Below are positions 11,385 to 24,010 of a stretch of DNA of 64,000 nucleotides, piece by piece (positions within the stretch are counted from its first letter, which is position 1; every line of letters starts with the position of its first letter). The notes beneath the pieces were generated by a model, which did no database searches, was not told where the DNA came from, and saw nothing but the letters and a program-made list of their open reading frames with translations. The position numbers and the translations under genes are program-made. This stretch comes from Tremella fuciformis (lineage: Eukaryota > Basidiomycota > Tremellomycetes > Tremellales > Tremellaceae), in contig CP136498.1 of NCBI GenBank assembly GCA_032768795.1, positions 798,029-862,028 on the forward strand. The letters run 5' to 3'.

Positions 11385-11575
11385 CGTGCTCCGCCTCGAT
11401 TCCACATTGAGGTTTTGTGCATCCTCAATTCCTCGATGTGGTTTTGTGCGTCCTCAATTCCTCGATGTGGGTTTGTGCGTCCTCAATTCCTCAATGTGGG
11501 TTTGTGCATCCTCGATTGCACAATGTGGGTTTGTGCGTCCTCAATTGCACAACGAGGGATTGCGGACTCACACCT
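11385..11575 (+). repeat. Minisatellite within LTR R
   Basis: About six imperfect tandem copies of a unit near 30 bp built on TCCTCAATTCCTCGATGTGG and GTTTGTGCGT. It occupies the 3' half of LTR R. The other LTR R copy has more diverged versions of the same motif, so the repeat has expanded here. Confidence 0.7.
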
Positions 11576-12270
11576 GGATCCTCACAGTGTGGTACGTGTC
11601 ATCGGGTCGGTGAGGCAAGGCTGATCTGGCATGGTCATGACACCACGTGACACCAGACCCAACGAGCCTTGCCAAGCCTCGTCGACATCTCGCTCAGCCT
11701 CGTCGATACCTGGGCCAACCTCGTTCAACCTGAAGGGTCTCAACAATAAGACTCGCACTCGACAAAAGGCCTGAGGACGACAAAGAGCTGCCATACATTG
11801 GCGAGCTCGCCATCCTCGGCGTTGGTCTCACCGCATCGTCAGCGACGCTTGACAAAAGACGCCGCAACAACAATGAACCTCGACGATGCTCAACAACAGC
11901 AGGCGACATTGACAAAAGGTCTAGGCGACACCACAATAGGATGAGAGGAAGAGAGACCGTACTGGAAAGAGAGCTCGCGGACTATATAGACCCTACCCAA
12001 CAGAGCTGTAGAACCTCCAGTACTCTTCCGATTGTTGCATCGAGACTTCTTTCTCACACACGCTCTTTCGCTCTGTCCCGCCAGTGGCTGCAGAAGGTCT
12101 CTGCACTCATTCGGCCCTCTTGCCTTACCTTGTCGTATCTTGCCGTAGCCTCGACTAGTCTCGTCGAGCCTCGCCTAGCCTTGCCTTGTCCTCCTTGTTG
12201 AAGTCGTCGAGGTTCGGTCACTACGTGACGGGCCTAATGGACAGAGACAGAGAGGTGACGTGACACCCGG

Positions 12271-12802
12271 TATATGGGACAGCATCAATTCTTGCAACCA
12301 CCAAATCTAATACTCGAGCAATTCAAATTTTGGGATTTATAATCACATTTCCTAAGCTGCAATTATGTGTTGGAGTGAAATGAAGTGCATGGAGACATCT
12401 GCTGCTCAGAGAGCAGGAAAAGCGATGCTATAAGAGTTTCTTTACACCAATATGGAAATTAGAGAGCGATGTAACAGTGTGGCAGTGTGGCACAGATCAG
12501 GATTTGTCACAATTCCGACAATATTTGCAAAACAAATTTCGTTTTCAATTTCCTCATCATCTCACAAATTTAGCTCATGAGCTTGATTCAGAGTAGGTAT
12601 AATTATCGCCATTTTCTCCCCCCCCCCCCCCCCCTCCCCCCCCTTGCTGCGGTACAGCTTGAGCGGATGCGCGGCATTCTGCAGCAATTAGGCGATAATT
12701 TTCTCTTTCAATCAATTTTGGAGCTTGTTTGTTGTTTTGTTGCTCATTTGCCAAATTCCAAAAAAACCGTTGAACTTGCGGCATTCCGGTTCTCACAGGT
12801 GA
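12271..12802. other. Spacer with C homopolymer and DIRS-like scrap
   Basis: AT-rich. A segment at about 12375-12432 (GACATCTGC..GCTCAGAGAGCAGG..AAGCGATGCT) also occurs at 33680-33735, just before the DIRS-like element. A C-rich homopolymer is at about 12619-12642. No gene is supported. Confidence 0.45.
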
Positions 12803-13256
12803 TAGCGTCATCCCTCATGGATCATTCCATCGTTCTCTTCGTCGTTTCTACTTGTCTCCAATAGTTTCCAGTATTTTCTTGTCGACTCTACCTCTTTCTG
12901 TCGCTTTCTCTCCGTGAATGTTCAAACTTAGTCGCTTTGCGTGCCCGCAGCTACCACAGTCGTACCTTGATTCTGCTGTCGCCCAGCTGACTGCGAGATA
13001 ACTCTGTTCTCCGCCATTGTGGGCCTCATTCCTGTCCTGCCTCGGCCGATGCATGTCTGGAAGTTTGCTCTGTCTTCTCGTTTGGGAGAGTAGACTGTTC
13101 CAGCATTCTCTTGAAGGTAGTCGCAGCAATTAATAACTAATAGCATCAACTTTGTTGTGTTTGTGTGTCGTGGATTGCGGCCTCGCGCAGTTGATTCCGT
13201 CTGGAGAGTCCCTCGTGGTAGTCGCGTGGTCAGGATGCCGTGTCGATTTCCTGACA
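12803..13256 (+). repeat. Diverged, 5'-truncated LTR C
   Basis: Matches the last 60% of LTR C with many substitutions and small indels, and ends at TTTCCTGACA. Older than the other C copies. Confidence 0.75.
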
Positions 13257-13880
<624 letters not shown>

Positions 13881-13902
13881 CACATCGTCCTGATGAAACC
13901 CG

Positions 13903-15667
13903 ATGGGCGACACAGTGTCAGGGAGCACTCTTCACGACAACTCCAGCCTGACAGTCTCGCCTCGCCCCGTCACCGAGCCAAGCTCCATCGCTGTCCATCT
14001 CGATGTTGAACATCTCTCCCGTTTGCTCGATATGGGCCTGACTGGCCCACTCTGCGTGCTGAGCATCTCCTCCAGCTCTAGCTTGTCAGAACATCAACGC
14101 GAGACCAACGACCCCTCTCGCACCTTGGCATCGATCCGTGCGGAAGCAAGGCAGAAATTACGACCGTATGCGGCAGTGCTGTCAGGCATGAATCACCTCG
14201 TGTCCCCCGCCGAACATCTCGCACACTATTGTCATGTGACTCTGGCTTCGACTGAAAAGCCTGTCGCCGCAGCGGCTACAGGTGTCGATACGGACCTGGA
14301 AGTGGGCATGGATGACGATTTTGATATCGATATCCAGGTGGAACTGCTCGAGGCTGACCTCTCCCTTTGTTTGGATGAGCCCACATCTCGCCCCCCACCC
14401 GACATCCTCGGTGCCTTTTGGGAGACGGGAACCCACATTTGGCTCCGACGTCTATTGCCTTCTGCCCCATTCAACGCCGAGGAGCGCCGAGGGAACCCTC
14501 GCGATAGCAGCAGCAGCTCACGTAGATGGCTCTCACGTTTAGTGGATGGCCGACAAGATTGCGATCCTCTCGACATGAGAGTCTTGCTCTCTTCCCTTGC
14601 GGTATGGTCGTTGTCAACTGGTCCTCTCATGCACGACGGACCGAAAGAGCGCCCGCCTGATTCGGCGCCCGTCCTAGACACTTGGGTATTCTGCCAACCT
14701 ATCTACTCGAATCGTAACAGCGGCAGCTCGATGACACTCGAGACGGACGCTGGTGACGATGACGCTCGACGACCTCTCAGTAGCTCGGTAGAGCAATGGC
14801 ACGAGGCCATCGTTGACCGTCACGTCGCCATGTCAACGTTGTCCAAGACTGCACCCGACCCGGCTTATAGCTCCCCGCTGGTCCCGCATCACATTGTGGG
14901 AGTCGTTCAAAGTGCATCTTCCGGCGATCACACGACCTGGGCTGCTTTTGACATCGATGTGCATTCGGATGCCATCACAGTATTCCATTCGGGCTTGTCT
15001 AGGCCGCGTCAAGACGGTACAGGCAAAGACGGGTATCAAGACTCGGGCATCTCCATTGTGAGTTGGTACGCGGCGCGGACAAACCACTGGAATGCTGATG
15101 GATGTCCAGAGTCAGACTTGCCAAGAGATCTTGCGAATCTTCATGGCTGTCCTCAAGCGGGCCCGGCCTTGCGTGGATCATCATGCCGTCCACTCTGATG
15201 TCGTGCGTGCCCTGTTTGTCAGTCGACCGGCCCGGTCTGACGGTGATGTCTCTGGTGCGCTGACATGTCAGATTGTCTTGCACGAGTCATTGTCCAGGTT
15301 CACCGGGTTCATCGCATGTCATATCATATCCACCCTTTGTGCGATTTATCGAGGCGCCTTGTCTACTTCCAGCCAGACACATCGTACCAGCACCGCTCAG
15401 GGACACCAGAATGGCCCGCGAGCGACAAAGGCGACACGACACTCCTCTTCGGCGTCCATATCGCCATCGCCATCGCCATTGCCATCGCCGTCACCGTCAC
15501 TGTCACCAGCGATCGTCTGTGCAGACAGCAAACTCGAATTATCGGCCGATGCCGTTCAACTGTCGGCAATGAGTCTCAGATACCTGCAAGGCATACACGC
15601 CATGATCAGACTCGATCGTCTCTTTTGGGAAATGTGTGATCAGGCCAAGGTCAAGATAACCCGATGA
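13903..15667 (+). CDS. Hypothetical 570-aa protein, two exons
   Basis: Start ATG 13903; intron 15058-15109 (52 bp, GTGAGT, GCTGATG branch, CAG) joins the frames in phase 0; stop 15665-15667. The N-terminal third is Ser-rich, with an acidic stretch DMDDDFDIDIQVELLEAD-like near residue 130-150. The region around residues 330-450 weakly resembles the layout of a Ulp1/C48 peptidase (a His followed by Trp, hydrophobic strand AAFDIDV, later a Ser-Gly-x3-Cys segment), but the usual Asp and Cys are not in place, so I do not assign a function. The C-terminus has a Ser-Pro repeat. The start lies just after a long CT tract. Confidence 0.6.
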
Positions 15668-17644
15668 CGATGGGCATTGTGCCTGCACGCACGATCATAC
15701 GCGTACAATTGGCGCACGTGCCCGACCATTACACGGCTGGCGGAGCTGCTCGATTGCATGGGCTCGTAAGCGAGAAGCATGACCCTTGCGTGGCGTATCC
15801 TCTCGTGTCGAGTGCCGGTGTTGACTTGTTCACTTCAGTGTCGATCCACGGTCCATTCGTAGGGCCCCTTGCTCCTCTCTTCTAGCTTCTAGGTCGGTAT
15901 CATCATGGCGAGTCGATTGGGTGAGGTCGTATCGTGAGTCTGATAGAACAGTGGCGTATTTGCTTGACTACTCGTTCTATTCTATATGTGAGCATGCAGC
16001 TAAGGTTATTGGATTGTGATCTCCGACAACAAACAGCTGGCCTCGGCTGGCCATCTTGGCTCCCAAACGGCGGCCAGCCGATGACCTCAGGCGTTACACC
16101 TCAGATAATGCAAAGTCGCCTGATAGGATCCTCTTGGAGCACTCGAAACACCACAGGCGCAGGCGCAAAGTGCGTTGCTCGGGACGGACCGAATCAGGTA
16201 GACAGACGGTCGAGTACGGCTCCAGTTGGACGTATCTTTTGTACCTCTCAGCCCACAACCCGTGATCCCTCTCTCGCGGCATACTCTGTAACACCCTGAG
16301 TCTTGACAGTCATGGCGCATCCGTCACATCTCTCGTTCTCTGTCCGAGGACTCTTCACGACTTGACCAAGTCTTCCCGCCTTTCGCCATAGCTGGGCAGA
16401 CTGAACAACCAAGGGCTAGGCTTCACGAAGGTCGTTGATGGACAAGGCTAAGCTAGTCAATGACAGACCGAGAGAAGGCAAGAGAAGACAGAACCGAAGC
16501 GCCATAGGAGTGCAGGATCGATGCGACCATTGGCAGGTCGGAGCTGGAGAATGTATGACATGGAGCAGTCTCCTTGCGACAAATGCAAGCGTACATGTAA
16601 GTCTATTGCAGAGAGAAGTCTAAATGGTCGAGCTATCTCTCTTTTCAGTACACTGCCTCTGTCTCCCCATCTGTCGTCTATGAGAAAAGTGCACCCAAGG
16701 CGACCATGATGCATTGATCGCTAATAGTCGCTACAACTGTATCGGCGGCAAGCCTCACAAGCGTGGCAGGACATGCCAAGTCTCAATTGCGACTCATGGG
16801 AGGTGCTGTTGACAGTGAGTCTGTCACGAAGCTGCACTAGGGGGCGTGCAGTCATAACGTCCCGTGAAAGGCTCAACATCAAGTTCGGTAGCAACCGACT
16901 TGATCCCCCTACACTATATAATGAATCATGACAGAGTCCTATTGCCAATGGCGGAGTGTCACGACAGATGTAAGAGAGAGAGGCAGAACGTCATGTGACA
17001 GAAGATAGAGGTGCTCAGACTTGTTCATGCAAAGTGTCACGAAACTACGTGAACCAAGGATCCTTTTAGTACCCACTGCACTAAAAGAAAGGAAATCTGC
17101 GGCCTAGCTCGGGTTGTCATCCTCGGAGGCGTAGGGTATATATAGCAGTGTTGTCGGAGGTCGGTGTCATTCATGACAGTTTTACTCAGCGCACCACCAT
17201 TAGGAACCCGATTAGCTAGAACTCGCAGCCCATCAGCAAAACGCCAAGGCCAGATTAAAGGATTTTGAGGCGGTACCCAATGAAAATCGACAGAACGGCG
17301 TGCAGCTTCTGTGACACATATGTACTTGATGCTATACTCATGCAACAGCATTGACTACAGAGCGATGGGTAGACTGCTTCCACCTCGAATTTCTAATGAA
17401 ATGAGGGTATATAGTAATGAGCTGGAGCGGACAGTCTAATCGGCGATTAGAAAGTGGAGGTGGGGCGCTTAGTAAAAGGGGGTGGCGCCCCACGTGGGAG
17501 TATCAAAGAAACAAAGAAAAACCGCACACGTGGCATTTTCCAGTTTGCCCGCCGTCGACTTGCGAGTTCTGTTTTCTGTTGCTACTCGTGCTTTCTCTTT
17601 GACCTACTCGTACCCGTACTCGTACCCTTCACCCGACGACGACG
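15668..17644. other. Intergenic region with LTR scraps
   Basis: No convincing gene. At 16957 TGTCACGACAGATG resembles the start of LTR family A, and other TGTCACG-type termini occur near 17036, suggesting old LTR debris. Short minus-strand frame at 17037-17351 (104 aa) has no recognisable feature. TATA-like GTATATATAG near 17145. The last 200 bp are the presumed promoter of the kinase-like gene. Confidence 0.4.
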
Positions 17645-20014
17645 ATGGACGGACCTTGGGCGACGCCCGCGGCGATTGTCAACCTCGGACTGCTCTCCAG
17701 GTTCTGTCCCCGACCGGCTTTCATCGAAGGCGTCCCCCACCTTTCGACCAACGCCTCGCCGTGTCTGCACGCCGACATTGCCACCTGGTTTCGGTACGAT
17801 GAACACAGTCTCGACCGCATCCGGGACCATCTGACGGCGGTCCTGTTGGAGGCGCCAGACTTCCCTTCGAGCTCCATTGCCCAGTTCACCGCCCAGCAGG
17901 CATACAATGACCCGTTCGCCGTCGATGGCGAATCGGGGCTTGTGACAGACATCATGCGCAGGCTGATCGGGGTCCTGTCGCCAAGTAACGCTGTACGTGA
18001 GTGGCAACAGCGCTCGGGATCGTTCGACCTTGGCCTCCGGAGCCGAGTCGGGACCCGCTGGCGTGCCCACTGCGAGCTCAAGTGCGGGTACAATATCGAC
18101 CCTCACGACGGCCCTGCCGACCGGATCGTCCTCGGACCCACTTTCTTCGACTCGCTGATCTCGTATCTTGAGTCCACTGGGGGGGTCGCGTACTCTGAGG
18201 CCCGCCTGAACCTTGTCGACTATCCTATGGGTGGGGAAGAAGGACTGGCCGTGTTCCAAGGACGGGATCCGAGTGACAAGGAGAACATAAGACGGGTGCT
18301 CTGCCAGGTGAGCGGATCCGCTTCCCTTCCCTTCCCGCCGCCCGCCCGCTCACAGAGACAGATACGCCACGCAATGTGTCGGACACAGCTCGCGCAACCG
18401 AACACGGGCAACCGATACTACATGGTCTCTACCTTCCGACACGCCGTCCTCTTGACGCTCGACGTCGACGAGATCACCGTATCCCCCGTCCTGTCCATTG
18501 ACGGCGAGTGCACCCAGGATCGTCCACTCGGCAATGTAGCCGCCCTCTTCTACGCAATCTCCAACCTGCCGGATGACATGTACGACGTGGCAATACCCCG
18601 ACGCGACCGGAATCGGCTACGCGATCGTGGTGGCGCAGGACAAGGAGGGCAGGGCAATGGCAATGGCAATGGCGCTGGCGCTGGCGCCCACGCTGACGCT
18701 GGGCAAGGAGCCGCCCTTGAGCCTCAAGGCCGAGGCGGAGACGAAGGGGGAAACCGCCGCCGACCTCCACCTGGCCAAGGCCTAGGCCATGATGGCGGGC
18801 CAGCGGACGGCTCGCCTGTCGATTTCTCGACTTCCCGAGTGGTATCGGACACGTCGACCAGTTCCGCTTCGACTGGGAAGGGCTCCTACTCTCAGGTATG
18901 GTTGGTCTTTGTTGGTTGTCCCGTCTGATGACGGAAACAGGCCCACTCGGCCCACTCGACCCCCGCCTCATCGCCTCTTTCAGCCACGTTCTCTGCCAAG
19001 ACTGATCGAATCTCGTCTACCGACTTTGCGCGCCCAGGCCGCTGCCGCCGCCGTCTCAGAGTCGACTTTGACCTCGCGTACGACGTCGGCGGGCAGAACC
19101 TCGAGTCGGATCCGTCCGGTCCCAAGATTGTGAACCGTGGCGTCTACCTCTGCCACCCCATATTGGCAGGTATACCGGGTCTGAGGGGGCCGCTGTTCTC
19201 CCCGCCACTTTGGACCGAGGTCGAGCCCTGGCCTCAGGTGCAACACGACAACGACACGGATGAGACGGACACGATCGTCGTCGACGGGTACCTCGGCGTT
19301 GGGGCGACCTCGACCGTCTTCTCCGGGCGGACCGATACCGGTCGCGCCGTCGCCGTCAAATACTCTTGCCCCGACCTGTATCCCGCCATGGCGCGCGCAG
19401 GATCATGGGACTACTGCCAGGTCCGAGAGGCCATCACCAGGGAGATGTTGGCCTACGCGCGGCTGGAGGGGCTCGACGCTGGCAATGCTGGATCGACGTC
19501 GACGTCCGAGTCCACGTTGCCTTGTGCGCCGAGGTGGTTCGGGAGCTGGTGTGGCGGACATCGGGCCTTGGGTCACGTCTGGTGTTCGGTCATGGAGGCG
19601 GGCGAGCCAGTGAGCATCCATACAATGAACCCGGAAGAAAAGTGAGCACTCGCCATCATGGGTCAGGCTGGGGGTTTCAGGCGCTGATCGCCGGGCAGGA
19701 TCCAAGTTGTCGAGACGTACCGCCGGCTTCACTCGTTGGGCATCATCCATGGCGACGTCTCGCCAGTCAACTTGTGCCGCATGATTGCTCGTGACACTGC
19801 CGGTGCGGGTGGGACGACGTCGTCAACAGCCACGGCGGAGACGACGAGGATCGTCATCATCGACTTTGGTCTCGCATTTGTCACCAAACAGCGTCCATCT
19901 CGGTCTCATACCATCGACCTCCAAGCCGCGGTCGAGGACGAGGCAGAGGCCGAGACTTTTGCCTGTCTAGCCGCCAACGAGATAGCGCAGGTGGTGGACA
20001 TGGTCGGCATCTGA
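17645..20014 (+). CDS. Divergent protein-kinase-domain protein, four exons
   Basis: Model: exons 17645-18307, 18356-18895, 18941-19641, 19699-20014; introns of 48, 45 and 57 bp, all with GT donors and AG acceptors and mostly CTGAY branches; 739 aa. Residues 1-400 are an unrecognised domain followed by a Gly/Asn/Ala-rich linker. The kinase part has a glycine loop (GYLGVGATSTV), the ATP-binding lysine (VAVKYS), a catalytic loop HGDVSPVNL and DFGLAF. The loop has HGD where classical kinases have HRD, as in several fungal-specific kinase-like families. Only about 65 residues follow DFG, with no visible APE motif, so the C-lobe looks truncated. It may be a pseudokinase or an atypical kinase; substrate unknown. 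Confidence 0.75.
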
Positions 20015-20499
20015 CTAGAGGATCAGCCCAGCCATTCCGGGTTGACCGACGACCAAGGAGACTCGTCTTCTCGTAGAGGCAGCATCGTTGATCGGTACGA
20101 GTAGCATGAGTCGAGAAAGTGTGGTTGTGTCGTTGCAGGTTGGAGGTTGGCAGCCAGAGGTGTTTACGTTGGTCATTAGAGGCGTCTGCAAAGGTTGTGC
20201 GTAGGGACGGTGCAAGGCAGCCTTGCACTGCCTGCAGTGGGGAGCGCGAGAAGACCCCACTCGTACGTGTGAGAGCTTGACTATATCATGATGAGATTGT
20301 CAATGGACGAGCGCCACGAGCGAGCTCCCTAGCACCCATGATTTCTGTATCATCCCTCATCACCTTGTGCTTGTCTGTGGTCTGCTCTCGGCTGGACGAG
20401 ACGATCAGACAGAGACGATCAGGCCACGTGTCACTGTCACCACGGGCCAACATTGGGCTTTGATGTCACGAGTACCTCTTTTCTTGATGTCGTAGTGTC
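20015..20499. other. Intergenic, no gene seen
   Basis: Contains TGTCAC/GTGACA-like words but no complete LTR. Probably terminator of the kinase-like gene and promoter of the next. Confidence 0.4.
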
Positions 20500-21434
20500 A
20501 TGAGCGCCTTGACGCCAGCGTCAGCAACAGCAGCACCACCCTCCTGGCCTGCGCCATGGGAACGGGTCATTGTGATGCCCGAGCTGTTCGAGCCCGACCA
20601 CCTCGAAGCGACAATCGCCCTCTTGGAGGTGAGCAGTGCTTCTCTGCCAGCTTGCCGGGCTGAGCATCGCAGTCGATCGGTTACCGCTTTTCGTTTCTCA
20701 GCTTGCCTCCCGAGCTCCTGGCGACGTTTGGCGTCCCGGCTCGGGATCAGCCCCAGTCTCAGTCGAGGGGCTGGTCGTCAATCACGATCACATCGTTCCC
20801 AGACTTGCCAGACATGGCGCCACGTCGACTCGAAAGGAACGAGGCGCGTTTCCTGCCGGTGATGCTCCCCGGTACCTCGCACCAAGCCCGTTCACCAGCA
20901 GTATGGCTCGGCATCACCTACGGCCGCTGGCCGGGTGTGGACCTGTTTCAGGACAGTCGCCTCGTGTCGCCCGACATGCTGTTATGCAGGGGAAGCACCA
21001 GCACCTCGGCGGGAGAAGAACTGCGAGTGGGGTCAGGACAAGGAGGACGTCTCGAGTCCCGCCAGACGGTCTGCCCTTCCGAGATCCATCAGTTCAACGC
21101 GTTGTTGTGTCTGATCGAAAAATGGGACTGGCAGGCGGACCGAAGGAGAGGCTCGACACTTGGTCTGAATGCGTTTTATCGTTGGGCAGCGGGTCAGTTC
21201 AGGCAGAGGGACGATACTACTACCGAGACGACGACGACGACGACGAACACGACATCGGATCTCATTCTGCCTCGATTAGCATCATCTTGGAGGCATAGTG
21301 CACATCCTCGGCCGCCTAGATTGCACACGGTGGACAGCGTCCGAAAGTTCCTGACCAAATACAAGACCATCTATCGACAGTTGGTACCCGAAATGCCGCT
21401 CTCCGTCTTCAACCAAACCGATCGACGAGGGTGA
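20500..21434 (+). CDS. Hypothetical protein, two exons
   Basis: Start ATG 20500 (MSALTPAS). A 44-bp intron at 20629-20672 (GTGAGC, GGCTGAG, GCAG) joins in phase 0 to an exon ending at TGA 21432-21434; 296 aa. A GTGAGA directly at the stop could be another donor, so the C-terminus is uncertain. The protein has a Thr-rich repeat encoded by an ACG/ACT run near residue 220 and a predicted helical end (VDSVRKFLTKYKTIYRQL). No family recognised. Confidence 0.55.
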
Positions 21435-21810
21435 GAGGCACACACGGTGAGAGGTAGATTGATCGTGGATACAGTAGACTGCGTCTCGGCTTGGAGATGC
21501 CCTGCTTGACACAGACATGCATAGGCATGGTTGCTGCGTATGACAGGCATTACGGGTCAGGCTGGGGGGCGTAAACGTAAACGCAAACAGGCAGACCAGT
21601 GTGATGGTATCACCTCGTGACCATGAATGGGGCCAATGTTAGATGTGCATAACCCCCCCGCCTATCATCGTTTCAAGATACTCTGCGTCTGGACAGTGTA
21701 CTCGTCGTCAACCACTTGTTGTACTCGAGTACTCGTAATCGGCCCATTCGGGGGTAAAGTGGGAGGTGTCTGTGGATCACGTGGTCTGGTTCGTTGTCGA
21801 AACTATCGGA
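21435..21810. other. Intergenic, no gene seen
   Basis: Contains a small CGTAAACGTAAACGCAAAC repeat near 21580. Otherwise unremarkable; presumed promoter of the following gene. Confidence 0.4.
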
Positions 21811-23628
21811 ATGGCATCCCGTCTTGTCCTGTCTTTCGTCTGTGCCGACATGATGTCGAGCTCTCGTCGTCGTCACCGTCGTCCTCACGGTCATCGTGGT
21901 GACATGGGGGCAGAAAGGTTTGAACACCATGAGATTGAGGTCGAGGTCGAGGTCGAGGACGAGGACGAAGGCGAATATGCAGTGGGACAAGAATTCGAAT
22001 CCGCAGTCGGTGGCGTTCGTGTTCATGCCGGACGGCTCGACCAATCTCCCTATGTCCACATCAGCTTGCTCGCGTCTGATTCGGATCTAACCGAGGCGTC
22101 GGACAAGACTAACACTGCCGCCGCCGCCGCCGCCACCAACATGTTCCCCACCGGGTCAAGCACGGACCACCACCACCACCACCACCACCACCACCAAGAG
22201 CGCATCAGCAATGCTCGTGCTCTTACTTTGGCGACCTTTGTACCGCCTCTGCAGTACCATTCCCGACCTCTGGTCCACGGCCACTTGACCCGTCTGCCGC
22301 AAACACCACCCAACATTCAACAACGTCCCGCGGGACCTCTGGACGCCGACCGCGATGATCCTCCCCGTGCGCCCCGACCGGTGAGGCGTATCCACACTCG
22401 TCGACTGATGGATCTCCCGCCCGAGCCAAGCTCGCCCACGATCGGACCAGATAGGGGCTCCCGCGCGAACCCGCACCGCGCGGTCGAATGTATACAAGCG
22501 GACGAGCACACGCCGCCCGTCGTCGATATCACTTGTCCCCATCTTCCTGAACTTGAGCCTACCGCCTCTCTCGGCGACACATTGCCTCTCGCGCTCTCGA
22601 TGCTCTCAATGTTAGACCGGCCGACGACGCCAGAACGCGGGACCAGTGTCCCACCACAGCTACAACGTCACGTCGCTCTCTCCCCCTTGACCTCGGCTCG
22701 GGAATTTGCGTCGTGGACCATTGAGCGAGATCCGGTTCGAGCCACGGGGACCACCCGCGGCGCTACTGCTGCGCCTGCGCCTACGCCCGCGCCCGCCATG
22801 CTCTCCGGACGACCGACGCCTCACTCTCACCATCACAGTCATACCGCCGGCATCACATCGACCATGCGAGGGGGGGACATCACTGCCACCGCCACTGCCA
22901 CCGCCACTGCCACTGCCATCGCCAAGGATCGTTCAGTGATACCCGGCTACATACCCTTGACAGAAGACGTCCACACCCCCGTCGCCTATTCCCGCGTACG
23001 CGCACGGCTGGCTGACCCGTCGGATGTGCATGTCGATCAGCCGAAGCAGGTGCGAGTGCAGGGTAGAGCGCAAGAGAAGGAGAAACAGGAAGAGCAGATC
23101 CATGGGGGGCGGGAGCACTGGGCCGAGGTATCCAACCTCATCGACGTGCTGATGCGAGAGACGAGAGACAAGTCCATCTTCTCCATCTCCAGACCGCTCG
23201 CGCCGTCCCACGACACGGTCGGATCAGCTTTGAGCGAGCGCGAGCAGCAGCGCCCTGAATGCCGACTCGTCGTCCAAGTCGGCGGCGACAACAACGATGA
23301 CAAGAACGATTCCATCAACGACGACCGATGGGGCACGACCGAGCCCCTGCGAGTAAAGCCGAGACCGAGCGCCCATACCTCGTCATCCACGACGACCACC
23401 CGACAGCAGAAAGACCTAGATATCCCATCTGCCTGTGGACCGCATTCCATCACCTCTGTGTCGTCGTCGTCGTCTCCCCGTGATCCCGATCATCATGGCG
23501 GCTCGGGCAGCGCCAAGCGCAGCTGGAAGGCGCACAAGTCTGCCTCACCAGCCCCATCCTCGAAATATGCCGACGAGTTAAAACAAGACGTCTTGTCAAC
23601 TCAATCGGGTCTCAAACACCGAACATGA
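21811..23628 (+). CDS. Low-complexity, probably disordered protein
   Basis: Single open frame; ATG 21811 (MASRLVLS) is preferred over the upstream GTG at 21766; 605 aa. Composition is dominated by simple repeats: EVEVEVEDEDE near the start, an Ala run, nine consecutive His near residue 120, Pro/Ala stretches and an Ala-Thr repeat encoded by GCCACT units near 22890. The rest is Arg/Pro/Ser-rich with no catalytic motif. The long continuous frame in a GC-rich region could partly reflect composition, but repeats are preserved in frame over 1.8 kb. Confidence 0.5.
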   Translation: MASRLVLSFVCADMMSSSRRRHRRPHGHRGDMGAERFEHHEIEVEVEVEDEDEGEYAVGQEFESAVGGVRVHAGRLDQSPYVHISLLASDSDLTEASDKTNTAAAAAATNMFPTGSSTDHHHHHHHHHQERISNARALTLATFVPPLQYHSRPLVHGHLTRLPQTPPNIQQRPAGPLDADRDDPPRAPRPVRRIHTRRLMDLPPEPSSPTIGPDRGSRANPHRAVECIQADEHTPPVVDITCPHLPELEPTASLGDTLPLALSMLSMLDRPTTPERGTSVPPQLQRHVALSPLTSAREFASWTIERDPVRATGTTRGATAAPAPTPAPAMLSGRPTPHSHHHSHTAGITSTMRGGDITATATATATATAIAKDRSVIPGYIPLTEDVHTPVAYSRVRARLADPSDVHVDQPKQVRVQGRAQEKEKQEEQIHGGREHWAEVSNLIDVLMRETRDKSIFSISRPLAPSHDTVGSALSEREQQRPECRLVVQVGGDNNDDKNDSINDDRWGTTEPLRVKPRPSAHTSSSTTTTRQQKDLDIPSACGPHSITSVSSSSSPRDPDHHGGSGSAKRSWKAHKSASPAPSSKYADELKQDVLSTQSGLKHRT

Positions 23629-24010
23629 CTGTGACAATCACGGAGAGAGGAACGAGTATTAACGAGTATTGAGTATTGTACACATCGACCCCGACTGGTG
23701 AGTGACCGTTTGTACATATACATAGGATGGATACGGTATGCAACACGTCTACTAATCCCTATCGGACCTTGCAGGAGGAGATTCATGACTCACACGCAGC
23801 AAGAGCGTAGCAGCCGTCCGGTAGAGTAGCATACCACGTGATGAGAACACGTGGGAAAACGCCACTCCCCTGTCGATTCGGGGTTATGAACACGTGGCCC
23901 CGAAGTGGGGGGGGGGGGGGGCGATGAAATGGCCAAATTGATTCCGCTCCCGTCCGTCGCGTCCAAACGTCAGTTTCGTGCTGTTGAGTGTCATTCTCAT
24001 TCTCACACTG

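Larger units (their letters stand above)
9842..11642 (+). repeat. LTR family R solo LTR, interrupted (about 633 bp net)
   Basis: Starts TGTTGTGACCTGTCC and ends ATGGTCATGACA. It is inserted in LTR D with duplicated CCACG at 9837-9841 and 11643-11647. The second copy lies at 40889-42214 on the opposite strand. Two further solo LTRs (E at 10003-10388, C at 10584-11355) are inserted in it. Confidence 0.85.
9803..12265 (+). repeat. LTR family D solo LTR, interrupted (657 bp net)
   Basis: Outer shell of a nested stack. It starts TGTCACGAATAACACC at 9803 and ends GAGGTGACGTGACA at 12265, flanked by a perfect 5-bp duplication CCCGG (9798-9802 and 12266-12270). Its two halves match the uninterrupted copy at 41210-41928 (start TGTCACAAATGACACC, end GGTATCGTGACA). 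LTR R (9842-11642) sits inside it. Confidence 0.85.

Noticed and set aside
13903..15667. Ulp1/C48 SUMO protease assignment
   Set aside because: Only a loose resemblance; the expected Asp and nucleophilic Cys are not in place.
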